Assembly (NCBI GenBank): GCA_963971575.1
Contig: OZ020623.1
Span: 17,362,980-17,426,979, forward strand
DNA: 64,000 nt
Direction: 5' to 3'
Source: Liopterus haemorrhoidalis
Lineage: Eukaryota > Arthropoda > Insecta > Coleoptera > Dytiscidae
Shown here: in pieces, positions 12,901-25,500 of the stretch
Numbering within the stretch: position 1 is the stretch's first letter
Layout of the letters: every line of letters begins with the position of its first letter
Position numbers and translations under genes: made by a program
The notes under the pieces: model-generated
Database searches by the model: none
The model's input: only the letters and a program-made list of their open reading frames with translations
Told to the model about the DNA's origin: nothing

Positions 12901-15900
12901 ATAAGTTGGTTTCTACTTGTGTCAGTATTCATTAAGCAATCGCATTTTTACTTATCTTTGTAAAAAGTCATCTCAAACATGGTTGAGACAAAAGAGGTGA
13001 AACAACTCGTAAAAAAACGCGCATCCATAAAGTCGCGATTAACGATATTCGCGAACTTCATTGTCGAATTGCAAGACAAAATCGAAACGGTCAATGACTT
13101 AGCGGATTTAGATTTAATTCAATTAAAGAGACGATTAACGATCGTGGAACCCATAATATCGGAATTTAGCGAAATTCAAGATAGCATAGAGAGTGTAGCG
13201 GAAAATCTTGCAGATGAATTTGCAGAGCGCGAATCTTTCGAAAGGATTTATCATAAGCAAACGTCAATCGCAACCTCCATTATAAATAAATTTAATAAAG
13301 ATTTGGATAATAATGAAACGTTGTCAAACAAAACGCGAAATAACCCTCGATCGACAACGCTACCCGAGATGCCAATTCCAAAATTTAATGGAGACATAAA
13401 GAAATGGCTGGAATTTCGCGAAAAGTTCATGTCTTTAATACACAAGAACGAAGACATTGATAATGTCGAGAAATTCCACTATTTGATAGAATCCCTGGAA
13501 GGTAGCGCGCCTGGGGTTATCGAATCTATAGATTTCACAGCGGAAAATTACGATATAGCATGGCAAGCTCTTTGTGACCGTTTTAACAATAAACGATTGT
13601 TGTTACACAATCACGTAAAAGAAATCTGTGAAGCTGAGCAGATAATTAAAGTATCTCCCGATAAAATTCGCAATTTAATTGATACCATTAACAAACATTT
13701 AAAAACGCTGGAGCATCTAGGCCAGCCAGTACATTCGTGGGATACCCTTCTCATTTATATTATCGAAAAAAAGTTTGACCGGGTAACGTTAAATGAGTGG
13801 CAAAAATATAGATTTACTAACGAAGTTCCAACAATGACTAATCTTAGAGAGTTTTTAAAGGGACGTGCAGACCTATTAGAAACATCTGAACACAATCGTG
13901 ACGATAAACAATTCAAACGACATAATACAACTAAGGCATTTTTTAGTAAAACCATAAAATGCGGTATCTGCAAAGATAATCATTTTATTTACCAATGTCC
14001 AGACTTCAAAAAGTTTACTGTTGAGGACAGACGTCAGCGCATTCGAACGCTTAAGTTATGTTTTAATTGTTTACGCGGCGGTCACGCGGCAAACGCCTGC
14101 CAGTCAGGAGGTTGTAGAGTATGCAACCTCAAACACAATACTGCTTTGCACCAAGGTCGAGAAACGTCGGAGAGTTCAGATAGGCAAACGGATGGCGCGC
14201 CAACAACAACTCAAACAAAGGCGGACGTAGCTGTGCACACAACCAGCAACGCATACCGACAAGTACTGTTGGCAACCGCGCAAATTCTAATTTTTGATAA
14301 ATACAATCGCGTTCATACGGCCCGCGTACTTTTAGACTCTGGAAGTCAATCTTCATTTATAACATCTGAATTGTGTGATAAATTGCAAATAAGCAAGGAA
14401 AAAATTAATTTATCAATTACCGGGTTAAATCACGTTATCTCAGAAACCCAATTCAAATGTAACCTAAAAATCAAATCGCGAATATGCGACTTTAAGACAC
14501 AAGTGACCTGTCTCGTACTACCGGTTATAACCGGGGACTTACCGAACGCGATGGTAAATGTCAGTGCCTTAAATATACCAAAACATTGCAAGTTAGCGGA
14601 CCCGCAGTTTCACTATCCGGGAAAAATCGACATGCTTATCGGAGCAGATTTATATTGGAATCTTATTGGAGCGCAACAAACCTCCCTAGGAAAAAACATG
14701 CCCGTCATGCGGGAAAGTAAATTAGGATGGGTCATTTCCGGACCAATTGCTTCACAATTTTGTACAAAAACTTTTTGTAACTTTTCAAAAACTATCCAAG
14801 ATCAAATAGCGCGATTTTGGGAAATCGAAGAAGGTTTTTTAGAAAAGCGAGTATTCTCTGTTGAAGAAAGGGAATGCGAGGAACATTTCGTAAGAAACAC
14901 GAAACGCGACAAAGACGGTCGGTTTATAGTATCCGTTCCATTCAAGGAACCGCCATCTAAGTTAGGTGAGTCTCGACAATTAGCTGAAAAACGATTCCTG
15001 ACTTTAGAGCGCAAACTACAGTCGAACTCCAGCCTTAAACGTGAATACGTCAATTTCATGCAGGAATATAAAGAATTAGGTCACATGTCCGCTGTTAAGA
15101 AGCCAGATGACGCTCCGATCACGTATTACATGCCGCATCACGGAGTAATTCGCGAAGACAGCTTAACTACTAAGTTGCGCGTAGTTTTTGACGCTTCTGC
15201 CTTAAGCACTTCGGGTTATTCCTCAAATAACCTGCAAATGGTAGGTCCTACTATACAGGAAGACTTAATCTCAATCATCTTGCGGTTTAGAAAACATAGA
15301 TACGTTATCGCGGCCGACATCGCTAAAATGTACAGGCAGGTACTTGTAGAGACAAGTCAAAGGCCTCTACAGAGGATACTCTGGAGATCTGAGCCAAAGG
15401 AACCTTTAATCGCGTACAACCTCAACACCGTAACGTACGGAACAGCGTCAGCGTCATTTCTCGCGATACGTAGCGTTCTAGAGCTGGCAAAGGAAATAAA
15501 GGATTCGGAACCAGAGATTGCGCAAATAATCGAACGTGATTTTTACGCCGACGACCTATTAAGCGGTGGCTCTTCAGTCGAAGAAGTAACTCGGATTGCT
15601 CAGCGTGTAACAACGGTCTTAGAAACAGGTTGCTTCGAACTTCGAAAGTGGCATTCGAATGATACACGGATACTTAAAAACCTTGATACGGAAAATTCTG
15701 CTCTAAAGATAGTTAATCTTTCTGAAAATGAAAACGCGAAGACATTAGGGCTGTTATGGAATTGTCATTCAGACAATTTTATGTATGACGTAAAAATGAT
15801 AGACAGTAAAGTCATAACAAAGCGCACTGTTCTATCCGAAATCGCTCAAATATTTGACCCCCTCGGACTTCTATCTGCTTGCACTATAAATGCGAAAATG

Positions 15901-18900
15901 CTACTACAAAAATTATGGCTACTTAAGCTTACGTGGGATGAACCGCTACCTGATGAGTTGAAATCGTTTTGGTTGAGATTAGTCAAGGAACTTCCTTGTT
16001 TGAACAAACTACGCATACCCCGAAACGTAATATGTAATGAGGCTGTAGATATCCAAGTTCATGGATTCTCAGACGCTTCTATGAACGCTTACGGTGGCTG
16101 CATATATGTTAGATCCGCAAAACCAAATGGCGAAGTATACGTACATTTATTATGTTCAAAAGGCAAGGTAGCCCCTTTAAAGCCAGTAACTATACCGCGG
16201 CTAGAGTTGTGCGGCGCTCTCACACTCGCGCGCTTAATGAATAAAGTAAAGCAATCGTTAAATCTGAAATCGGAAACCAAGTATACATTTTGGACAGACT
16301 CTACGGTAGTCCTGGGTTGGCTGAAGGCTACACCTAACTCCTTAAATCAATTCGCAGGTAACAGGGTGTCTGAGATACAACAACTGACGCATGCAGATGT
16401 ATGGCGTCACGTACCTACAAAGGAAAATCCCGCGGATATGTTGTCCAGAGGCATCAGTCCCTCACAAGCGCTCGATCTTAAAATTTGGTTTAACGGTCCA
16501 AAATGGTTAGCAGAAGATGAAGGACAGTGGCCTTCATTAAAATACGTGCAAGAAAAATTACCGGAGTTACGTAACGAAACGCGCAGTTTTGCGATAAAAA
16601 ATCCTGAAGAATCTTTGTTTTTCAGTAAATTCTCAAGTTTAATTAAACTGAAACGTGTGACGGCATTTGTACTCAGATTTATCGAAAACTCAAAACGAAA
16701 AAGGGAATCGCGACAAGTCGGCCCATTAACATTTAACGAAACGAACAGGGCATTCTTTAAATTAGTCCAATTATCTCAGTCAGAGTCATTCGGCACTGAA
16801 ATAAACCTCCTTAAGTCAAAAAAGCCTTTGAGTAAAAGGAGTAATATTATTAAACTAAGCCCTTTCTTGTCATCCGATCAGCTTTTAAGGGTAGGCGGAA
16901 GACTAGAAAATTCAAAATTCAAATTTGACAAAAAACATCCCTTAATACTGTCTTCGAGTCACAATCTCACTAAACTAATATTCAGATATGAACACATTAA
17001 ATTGTTTCACGCTGGCCCTCAGCTACTACTAGCAAACATTCGCGAGCGAATATGGCCGATCCAAGGCAGAAATTTAGCAAAGAAGACTGTGCACGAGTGC
17101 ATCAGCTGTTTTCGAGCGCGACCAGTCTGCATTCAACCGCGAATGGGTAATCTACCTGAGGCACGCGTCCTTCCAGGATATCCGTTTGCTGTTACCGGAA
17201 TTGACTACGCTGGACCTATAATGACTAAAGACCGCAAAGGCCGTGGTTGTAAACTTCTAAAATCATATCTAGCCTTGTTCGTTTGTTTCTCAACAAAGGC
17301 AATTCATTTGGAACTTGTTACGGACTTGTCAAAGGAATGTTTTTTACTTGCTTTAAATCGCTTCATTGCTCGTCGCGGCAAACCTGCACGCATCTACTCC
17401 GACAATGGAACAAATTTCACCGGCGCGTACGCCGAAATAAAAAGAGTCAGAAATTTTCTGAGGGAAAATACACAATCAATTAGCGACGCCACATGTCGGG
17501 AATCTTCGGCCAACTTCGCCTCCCCAGCTCTCCCCCCACGACCTACGGTGGTCAGTAACACACAAGGCGTGCAAGAGAAAGCACGTAACACATAAAATTA
17601 AAATGAAATGTAATAAGTTATAAGTTCAAAATAAATACAGTTAAAAGTTTCTCAGTTAATGTTCAATATGCACCCAACAGTTTTCATATTATAAGCAATT
17701 TTTGTTATATGTTTTTGCTATTATGCAAATAATAAGGGAGATATTTAAAAGTTTAGCTTTAGGGTCCTCCCCATGACTCCCCAAACATTCATCTAAATGA
17801 AAAAAATTATCTAATGAGAAAGATTTGTTTTCTTATTATAAACTATTTTTGTCATATATGATTTTGTTGTTAAGTCAATAATAAAGGAGATACAACATGT
17901 CGAGTTAAGATTTAGGCTGTCCCCCCGTTACTCCCCAAATATTCATCTAAATGAAAAAAAAAATATCGAATAAGAAAGATTTGTTATCTTATTATAAACA
18001 ATTTTTTTCATATATGATTTGCTGTTAAGTCAATAATAAGGGAGATACATGTAGATTTTAGTTTTAAGTTGCCCCCCCCCCCTCATCACTCCCCAAATAT
18101 TCTTTAAAAAAACTTAAACACATTTAATTGTTTTATTGATTATAAAATTTATACATAAAAATTTATCAATTATACAGTCTGTTCCAAACGGTTAAGCGGA
18201 ACTAGATTTTGCAATCTAGTTACTTTCATCGTTTAAATCGTGCCTTTCGGCCGTTTTGTTTATGCTTTGTAAATCATACTTACAATAAACATTTATTGGT
18301 TAAGGTTAATATCATTTTAAAATGTCATTTTCTTTATATTTTGATTTTTTGTGTCATTCTTAATACAAATTTCCCATTTATTTATTTTTTTGTCATTAAA
18401 ATATCTAAAAAAAATATTTAATTTTGACATATGTCATTCGTTTCCATGGTTTCATTGTTGGAATTTTAAATTTGGACATCCCAACGTGAAAAATTAAATA
18501 ACCCAAGCAAGGTCCCTTCTCGTGACAACCTAAAAGAACTAAATTCCCATTTAGTTCCGCTTAACCGTTTAGAACAGACTGTAAGCTGTTCACTTTTGTA
18601 AGAACAAACTAAGAGGGAATTTTGTTTTCAATAGTTTGCACCTTTGAATGTGTGCACCTGTGTCATGTTGGTATTAAAAATGTCACTTTTTTAAAATGTT
18701 GATCCATTTGACATATGTCATAATGAAAAATGATATCTTAATTATAATGATCATAACCTTATCTACCTAAAGTCTGTTTTACAGCGTAAGGAATATTTTT
18801 AATTGACATTTAAAGTCAGTAATACACCATAAAAGTAACCAAAATAACCGTATCTAGTGTGTTCTTACAAAAGTGCACAGCATATACAGTCTGTTTCAAA

Positions 18901-19536
18901 CGGTTAGGCGGAAATAAATGGGACTTTCGTTCTTTTAGGTTGTCACGAGAAGGGACTTGCTTGGGTTATTTCATTTTTCACGTTGGAATGTCAAAATTTA
19001 AAATTCCAACAATAGGGGAAACTTCCTAAGCGCCCTGACATCTGGTGGCAATTTGTGAAAGATACGAAAGCCACATTGTTTTGTTTTGCTCAATGGAGAA
19101 ATACGTGTTTTTTTGTTGTTTGTGTTTTATTTTTGTGTATCATGGAAAAAAAAAACAATCAATTTTGTTGTGTGCCGCAATGTAAATCGTGAATAATGAA
19201 GAATCCTTCTTAAACATTCCATAATTTACCTAAATCGAATAAAATATCAATTGAAACGATGTTTGGAGGCAGAGAGAAAGTGGATCGTAGGTTTTTATGG
19301 ACTCAAAAACTAAAATGGGCAAAAATCCAAGCCCATGCAGGCATGTTTGCCCGTTGCATTTTATGGAAAGTGATTTTTTACGTCCAAAAAGACTGAAAAA
19401 AAGCATTTATCGCACCCAAAATTTGCCTAAATCATCAGTTGATATATTAAAAGGCACTTCTACTTTTTCAGGCAGAGATATTAATTTTTAGGGTTTTGTA
19501 GGTATGACCAAAAAACCCTTATACCGTCATTTTGTC

Positions 19537-19582
<46 letters not shown>

Positions 19583-22500
19583 TCGGTAAAAATTGTAGCC
19601 AAACGGCTAAACCTAGAGAGTTGAAATTTGGCATGATTGTACAACTTTTTGACCCGCACATAGGAAAAATACTAAAACATCTAAAAAACATATCCCCCTA
19701 AAAATATAAACAAATATGTGCTCATCGAAAAAAAAAATATTTTTTTTAAATTCTGAGTAGGGTATCAAATGAAAGCCCTTAGTACGTGGATTAACGATTA
19801 AAATTTTATTTTTGCAAAATAAATTATTTTGACGAGATTTTTGCCAAAATTGTGCAAAAAAATTTTTGTCCCACACCCTGTAGCCCAGATGGTTTAAACT
19901 AAAAATGTGAAAAAATTCTAAGTAATGTATATTGGTGTGAACCGGAATAGTACAACAGGAATTTTTGATCAGATTATGTTTTCGGAAAATAATGCATTTT
20001 TTGTGTTTTTAACCAAAATATGTTAAATATTTAATTCGCTATGTAACCAAGTTCAGACGTCAGCGCTGATAGCGATGTGTGTTTAGTCATTGGTTTTCTA
20101 ATTTGCTAAACACAGTTAACTTGCAAACTAGAGTTCGAATCCTGTCAATTTTAATTTTTTTTTTTTTTTTGCAGTTTTCTTTTGTTTAAATTATTTAATA
20201 TTAAAAATTAAAAAATTTAACAGTAAAAATTCTAGCTATATTTTGGCAAATGTTGCATATAATTTTTAAAAGCGTAAATTTAATAACCAGTGGGAAGTGT
20301 TGAAATTATAATTTAATTCTGTTTGATGTATACGAAATCAGAGGGCGTGGCTAATGATTTAAGCAACCAATAGAAGCCATAGGCGCAATTTTCAAAATCT
20401 TAATGAACCTTGCTATGTAAAAAAAATACTGCACATATTTAGAAACTTAAATAATGGTATTAGGCATTCGAATTAAAATTCATAAAAAAATATTTTGACA
20501 TAAAATTTGTTTTGGCATCCCAAATAATCATCATTCAATTATTAAATACCTGCAAAACCCTGCAATGTGTGAAAATTCACACTTCACATCAATTTTTACT
20601 AATATATTTACCATATTTTAGTTGTTATTATATTGACAGACAGTCAAAAAGAATTAAAAATACAATGAAAAACTAAAAATATCCTTGAAATTTATTTAGA
20701 ATAGTATATTATTACATATCTTGTAAATCGTAGATTACCTTTAAATTAAAAAAAAGCTCGGAAAACAGGAAAAATACAACTCGTGTTCATTTTCACCATG
20801 TAAACAAATACACGAATAACAGTTTAATGTGGCTTTCGAGTGTTCCAGCTTTGACGCATACGGCGCTGCGATCTTAAAAAGTTTCCCCTAACCACGGAAA
20901 CGAATGACATGTCAAAATAATTTTTTTTTTTTATATATTTTAATGATAAAAAAATGGGAAATTTGTATTAAGAATGACACAAAAAATCAAAATATAAAGA
21001 AAATGGCATTTTAAAATGATATTAACCTTAACCAAAAAATGTTTATTGTAAGTATGATTTACAAAGCTAAACAACACGGTCGAAAAGCACGATTTAAACG
21101 ATGAAAGTAACTAGATTGCAAAATCTAATTCCGCCAAACCGTTTGGAACAGACTTTATTTTTACAAAATACAAAATCTTGTTATTTTCCTCTATTGGCAA
21201 CACTGCTTGTCACATCTAGGGATTTTACTTTCAACCAGTTACGATTCTGGCGAGGTTATGTCGTACTAAACTAATTCTAACCTATGACGCATTTGTAATA
21301 AAAATGTCACTAAATATAAAGAATATATGCCGTATTTGTAATCAAGCAAATGAAGAATTAGTAAATTTAAATACCTGTGATGCAGATTTTATAGAATACA
21401 GCGCAAAATTATCATTTTGTTTCCCTTCAATAGTAAGTCTTTTGTTATATATTTTGGGGTTGTGTTTTTATTGTTATTATTACAGGAAATTAACAAAAAA
21501 TTCCCTCAAAAGATATGTGCGGACTGTATAATAGAATTAAGAACTGTATTTGGGTTTAAATGTAAATATTTAAACACTACGCAAGCACTTTCCGCAGAAT
21601 TAAAATATGAAAATGATGATTTACCGATTATGGAAACAGCCGTTATGATCAAACAAGAAAATTACGAAGAAATAACTGATAATTTAAACATTGAAAACTC
21701 GAAAATAGATAACTGTGAAATGGAAGAAGTAGTTGAAACACAAGATATAGAAATAGATACGAATTGTATCGAAGAACAGTACGATGTTGATCATACTTAC
21801 GTTAAAATTTCAGAAACGGAAGATTCAGATATAAAAGAAGAATTAAAGGAAAATTCTGAAGTTACTTTGCGTGATAGTGTTTTAAATCCGATATTTCCAT
21901 CATTAACACAGGATGAATCTCCCGTTATGGATGATACGACAACTGAAGAAGTAAAACAATCTAACCTAGCAAAACGAAAACATTCGCAAAAAGACTACAC
22001 TTATTACTGTACAATTTGCAGCGTTGGATTCAATCAAAACTATTACGCTTCTCATAAAAAGAAACATGCAACACAAGATGAGATTACGTGTCCGATTTGT
22101 CAAAGGGAGTTTGACGGAATTGATATTAATAGATTTTTTAGACATTATTGTGCGAAAGATAAACCTACGTTTCAATATTCGTGTAATATTTGTTTACGTA
22201 AACTTATAAGTGCTCAAGCATTATCAAATCATCAAAGAATGCATTTTAATAATGATGGTGGATATTATTGTGAAATTTGTGATGTTACGTTTGCCACGCA
22301 GCAGAAACTAGACTGGCATTTTAGGAATGGTGTACATACAGATAAAAAAACTAAAAAGATTAAGTTATTGAAATTTAGTACGTCTTAAAATAGTAATTAC
22401 AAATTTCTTTTTTTAATAGAGATATAATACTCTTATGGCCGGTTGCTAAAGTATGAATTATCCTTGACTCGAGTTAAAATCATCTGTTTTTGTATGTTGT

Positions 22501-25500
22501 AATATACAAAAACAAATGATTTTAACTCGAGTTAGAGAAAACTCTTACGTTAGCAACCCGCCATTAATCTTAGGAAATGGTATGTTTTAAAAGATATATT
22601 TTTCCTCATATAAAAAATTATAAATTTTTATTTGGTCCAATATCGATTTGGCATGTGTCTATGAAGACAGTACGCGGTATGTTTGGGGTTGAGAAGCACT
22701 GGTATAATATTTATGACATTTATTTTTCATTGTTTTCAAAAACGATTGAATGTATAATATTTTATTACAAAAGATTTATTACATTTTAACTGCTATTTTT
22801 AGACATAAGAACTGTTTTTATTACCATAACCAGATTATAAATATGTGAAAGAATGTTGTATATAAGTGTAAATATTAAAAATAAAGTACAAATAAATCAG
22901 CTTGTACATTGCTTGACCTATTTTTGAGTTATTCCTGCAATTAGTCTAGGTTTCTTGAAGTTCTACTAGGAGGTAAATTTCAATTGCCGTACAATATCGT
23001 CTATCTCCGCTAGCAACTTGAGACTGACTGACAACGTTGCCAATTGATCAGAGATGGCATTAGTTGGTAAAACGAATGTGGGGTATGCTACAGTCTGTTC
23101 CAAACGGTTAAGCGGAACTAAATGGGAATTTAGTTCTTTGTATTAAGAATGACACAAAAAAATCAAAATATAAAGAAAATGACATTTTAAAATGATATTA
23201 ACCTTAACCAAAAAATGTTTATTGTAAGTATGATTTACAAAGCTTAAACAAAACGGCCGAAAGGCACGATTTAAACGATGAAAGTAACTAGATTACAAAA
23301 TCTAGTTTCGCTTAACCGTTTGGAACAGACTGTATAAGCAGTTCACTTTTGTAAGAACAAACTAAGAGGAAATTTTGTTTTCAATAGTTTGTCCTTTTGA
23401 AACTGTATGTCATGTTAGTATTAAAAAATGTCGATCCATTTGACCTATGTCATAATGAAAAATGATATCTTAATTATAATGATCAGAAAATAACCAGATC
23501 TAGTTTGATCTTACAAAAGTGAACTGCTTATACGCTGTTATTTAAAAAATGATCCTCGTACATATAATAAAAATATAAAACATAAATAAAAAAAAAGGAA
23601 AAATAATAATAATGGCCAAATAACAAATTTCAGCTTAGATTTTTTTTTTTTTTTGTATTGTTAAGGTCCGGTATTTCCTCCTTGCAGATATCTATAAGAA
23701 TAACTACCAATGGGACAATATTAACCTCTTGAAATTCACTAGGATAAATTGCTTTCTGTATTTCCAATTCTAGTTATCACGTAGATACAGGCTATTCCAA
23801 ACGATTAGGCGGAACTAACTGGAATTTTCACTTTTGTAAGTTGTCATTAGCTATTTTTTTATATATTGAAGTTGGCTTTTCCTGAACAAAATGATCAAAA
23901 GCTTCAATCAATCTGTAAAACTTACTAGATTTGAAAATCTTGTTCCGCCTAAATTTTTGGAATAGCCTTTAACTATTCTTATTGATAACAATATTTTACG
24001 ATGTTTTTACTTGCCCGACCTTAATATATAAGGGGCAAGTATTGTAATCGCGAAAATTTTCGATGTCGAGATTTTGACGGATGACCACGTTTCATGGTCC
24101 AGGGAATCCAAAAAACCTATTTTCGAAGTGCCGTCCGTATGTGTGTGTGTGTGTGTGTGTGTGTGTCTGTCTGTCTGTCTGTGTGTATACACGATAACTC
24201 AAAAACGGTTTAACTTAAAGAGTTCGTTCTGGTACTAAAAAATTCTCCTATTAAATAGGAAGAACCCTATTGTTTTTTATGAAAATCGGTTGACTAGAAA
24301 TGGGAGTTTACTCGTGTCGATTTTAATATTTTTGCGAATATTTAGCAACAGAAAAATATTTCGAAAAAATTTATTGAACAAAAGTTACTATAAATGCAAT
24401 AACTAATAACTTTTATTTGAGACGTTTTTTGATAAAACGAAAAATTTTGAAAAATGTTTGAAAAATTATTTAAAATTTTTCCAAGTCTCAATTTTTTCAT
24501 ACTTATATGTAACGTTTCCATGGTCATGATAATTAATTCGTAACTACTAAAGCAAGCCTTGGACAAAAATTTGTATAGAACATATTTGATGTATTTTTGA
24601 AGATTTATCTAAATATTTAAATTTTTTTTTTTTTTTAGTTTACATTTTTAAAATTTTTTTTTTTTTTTATGGCAGGGCAAGTCTAGCGGAGGTTTCCTTT
24701 CGCCACTGGTTTTATGTTGGTATTAGCAGCGTTGTGTTAAAAAAAGAGACATATACGCGATTCGCACGAATAAAAGAGAGATATATACAGCTGTCAAAAT
24801 AAGTAGATATAACCTAGAAAAAAAATCGAAATTTTGTTGAATTTTGTAAAGAAAACTGTACGACAAACGCACAAGAAGCGCAAATTTAAATATTTCCGAA
24901 ACAAGGCAACTTGTAAATCTTGTGTTAAAATGTAAAAATGTTATAGAAAATAAAACTACAGATGCTGTAAATATAAAAGATACACAAATGTATTATGTTC
25001 AATGCATCCTGCTGATAGAAATGCAAAAACACTGAAAATGAAATTCGACGGTTTATATTTTTTTAATTTTTTTAAATTATTGGAGTTTGTGGTGGAACAG
25101 GATATTAAATGCATTTTTCGCTAAGCGAGATTAATAAATTCAGAAGTAATTTATTGTGAAATAAATATGAATTTATGTCAGTATAAATTAAAGTAGATTA
25201 CTAAATTATTTTGAATTTATTTTGATATAGGTAATTATATAATAAAATAGTATAGAACATACCATATTAGTTTTGAAGATCGCAATAAAATAATAAATGT
25301 TAGGGAACTCATAAAATTAATTAGAAGTGATATAACTAGGCGTGTCAAACCATAGCCGTAGGTATTAGTTTTTCACATTACGCATCTTACTTAAAGGATT
25401 AACAAAAACAAGTATACTTATTTATAGTTGGTACTTAAACGTATGTATGACCGTTGACTGTTTACAACGTGGTTGTAAACATGAACCCTAGTTCTTTTGC

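Larger units (their letters stand above)
12453..17679 (+). mobile_element. BEL/Pao LTR retrotransposon, 3'-deleted internal region
   Basis: Two 186-bp LTRs (TGTCGGGAATC...CACCCAACA) are identical by eye, and GTTTT flanks both sides as a 5-bp target duplication, so integration is recent. One frame encodes Gag, protease, reverse transcriptase and RNase H plus part of integrase. The internal region stops exactly at the 3' LTR. The last catalytic Glu of integrase and any polypurine tract are missing, so this copy is unlikely to be autonomous. Confidence 0.95.
19015..20888 (+). mobile_element. THAP-G transposon (GGGGAAA termini)
   Basis: The left end is GGGGAAACTTCCTAAGCGCC, the right end GTTTCCCC, with TA on both sides. 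The subterminal text GAAAGCCACATT is also inverted at the right (AATGTGGCTTTC). The left third encodes a broken THAP protein; the middle is replaced by a GTCT-L repeat. Confidence 0.78.
18887..21155 (+). mobile_element. MITE-1 copy split by a THAP-G transposon
   Basis: The MITE-1 left part (18887-19014) resumes at 20889 and ends near 21155. The THAP-G element occupies the gap. Confidence 0.8.

Noticed and set aside
12693..12935. 80-codon frame in the BEL leader
   Set aside because: No recognisable domain and out of phase with the polyprotein; likely noncoding leader.
19538..19580. CRISPR-like periodicity
   Set aside because: It is a 4-base microsatellite; there are no spacers, and the context is an animal genome.
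19504..19701. Frame with a CLSVCLSV repeat
   Set aside because: Translation of the (GTCT)n tract of GTCT-L.
24007..24192. Frame with HTHTHT repeats
   Set aside because: Microsatellite translation in GTCY-2.
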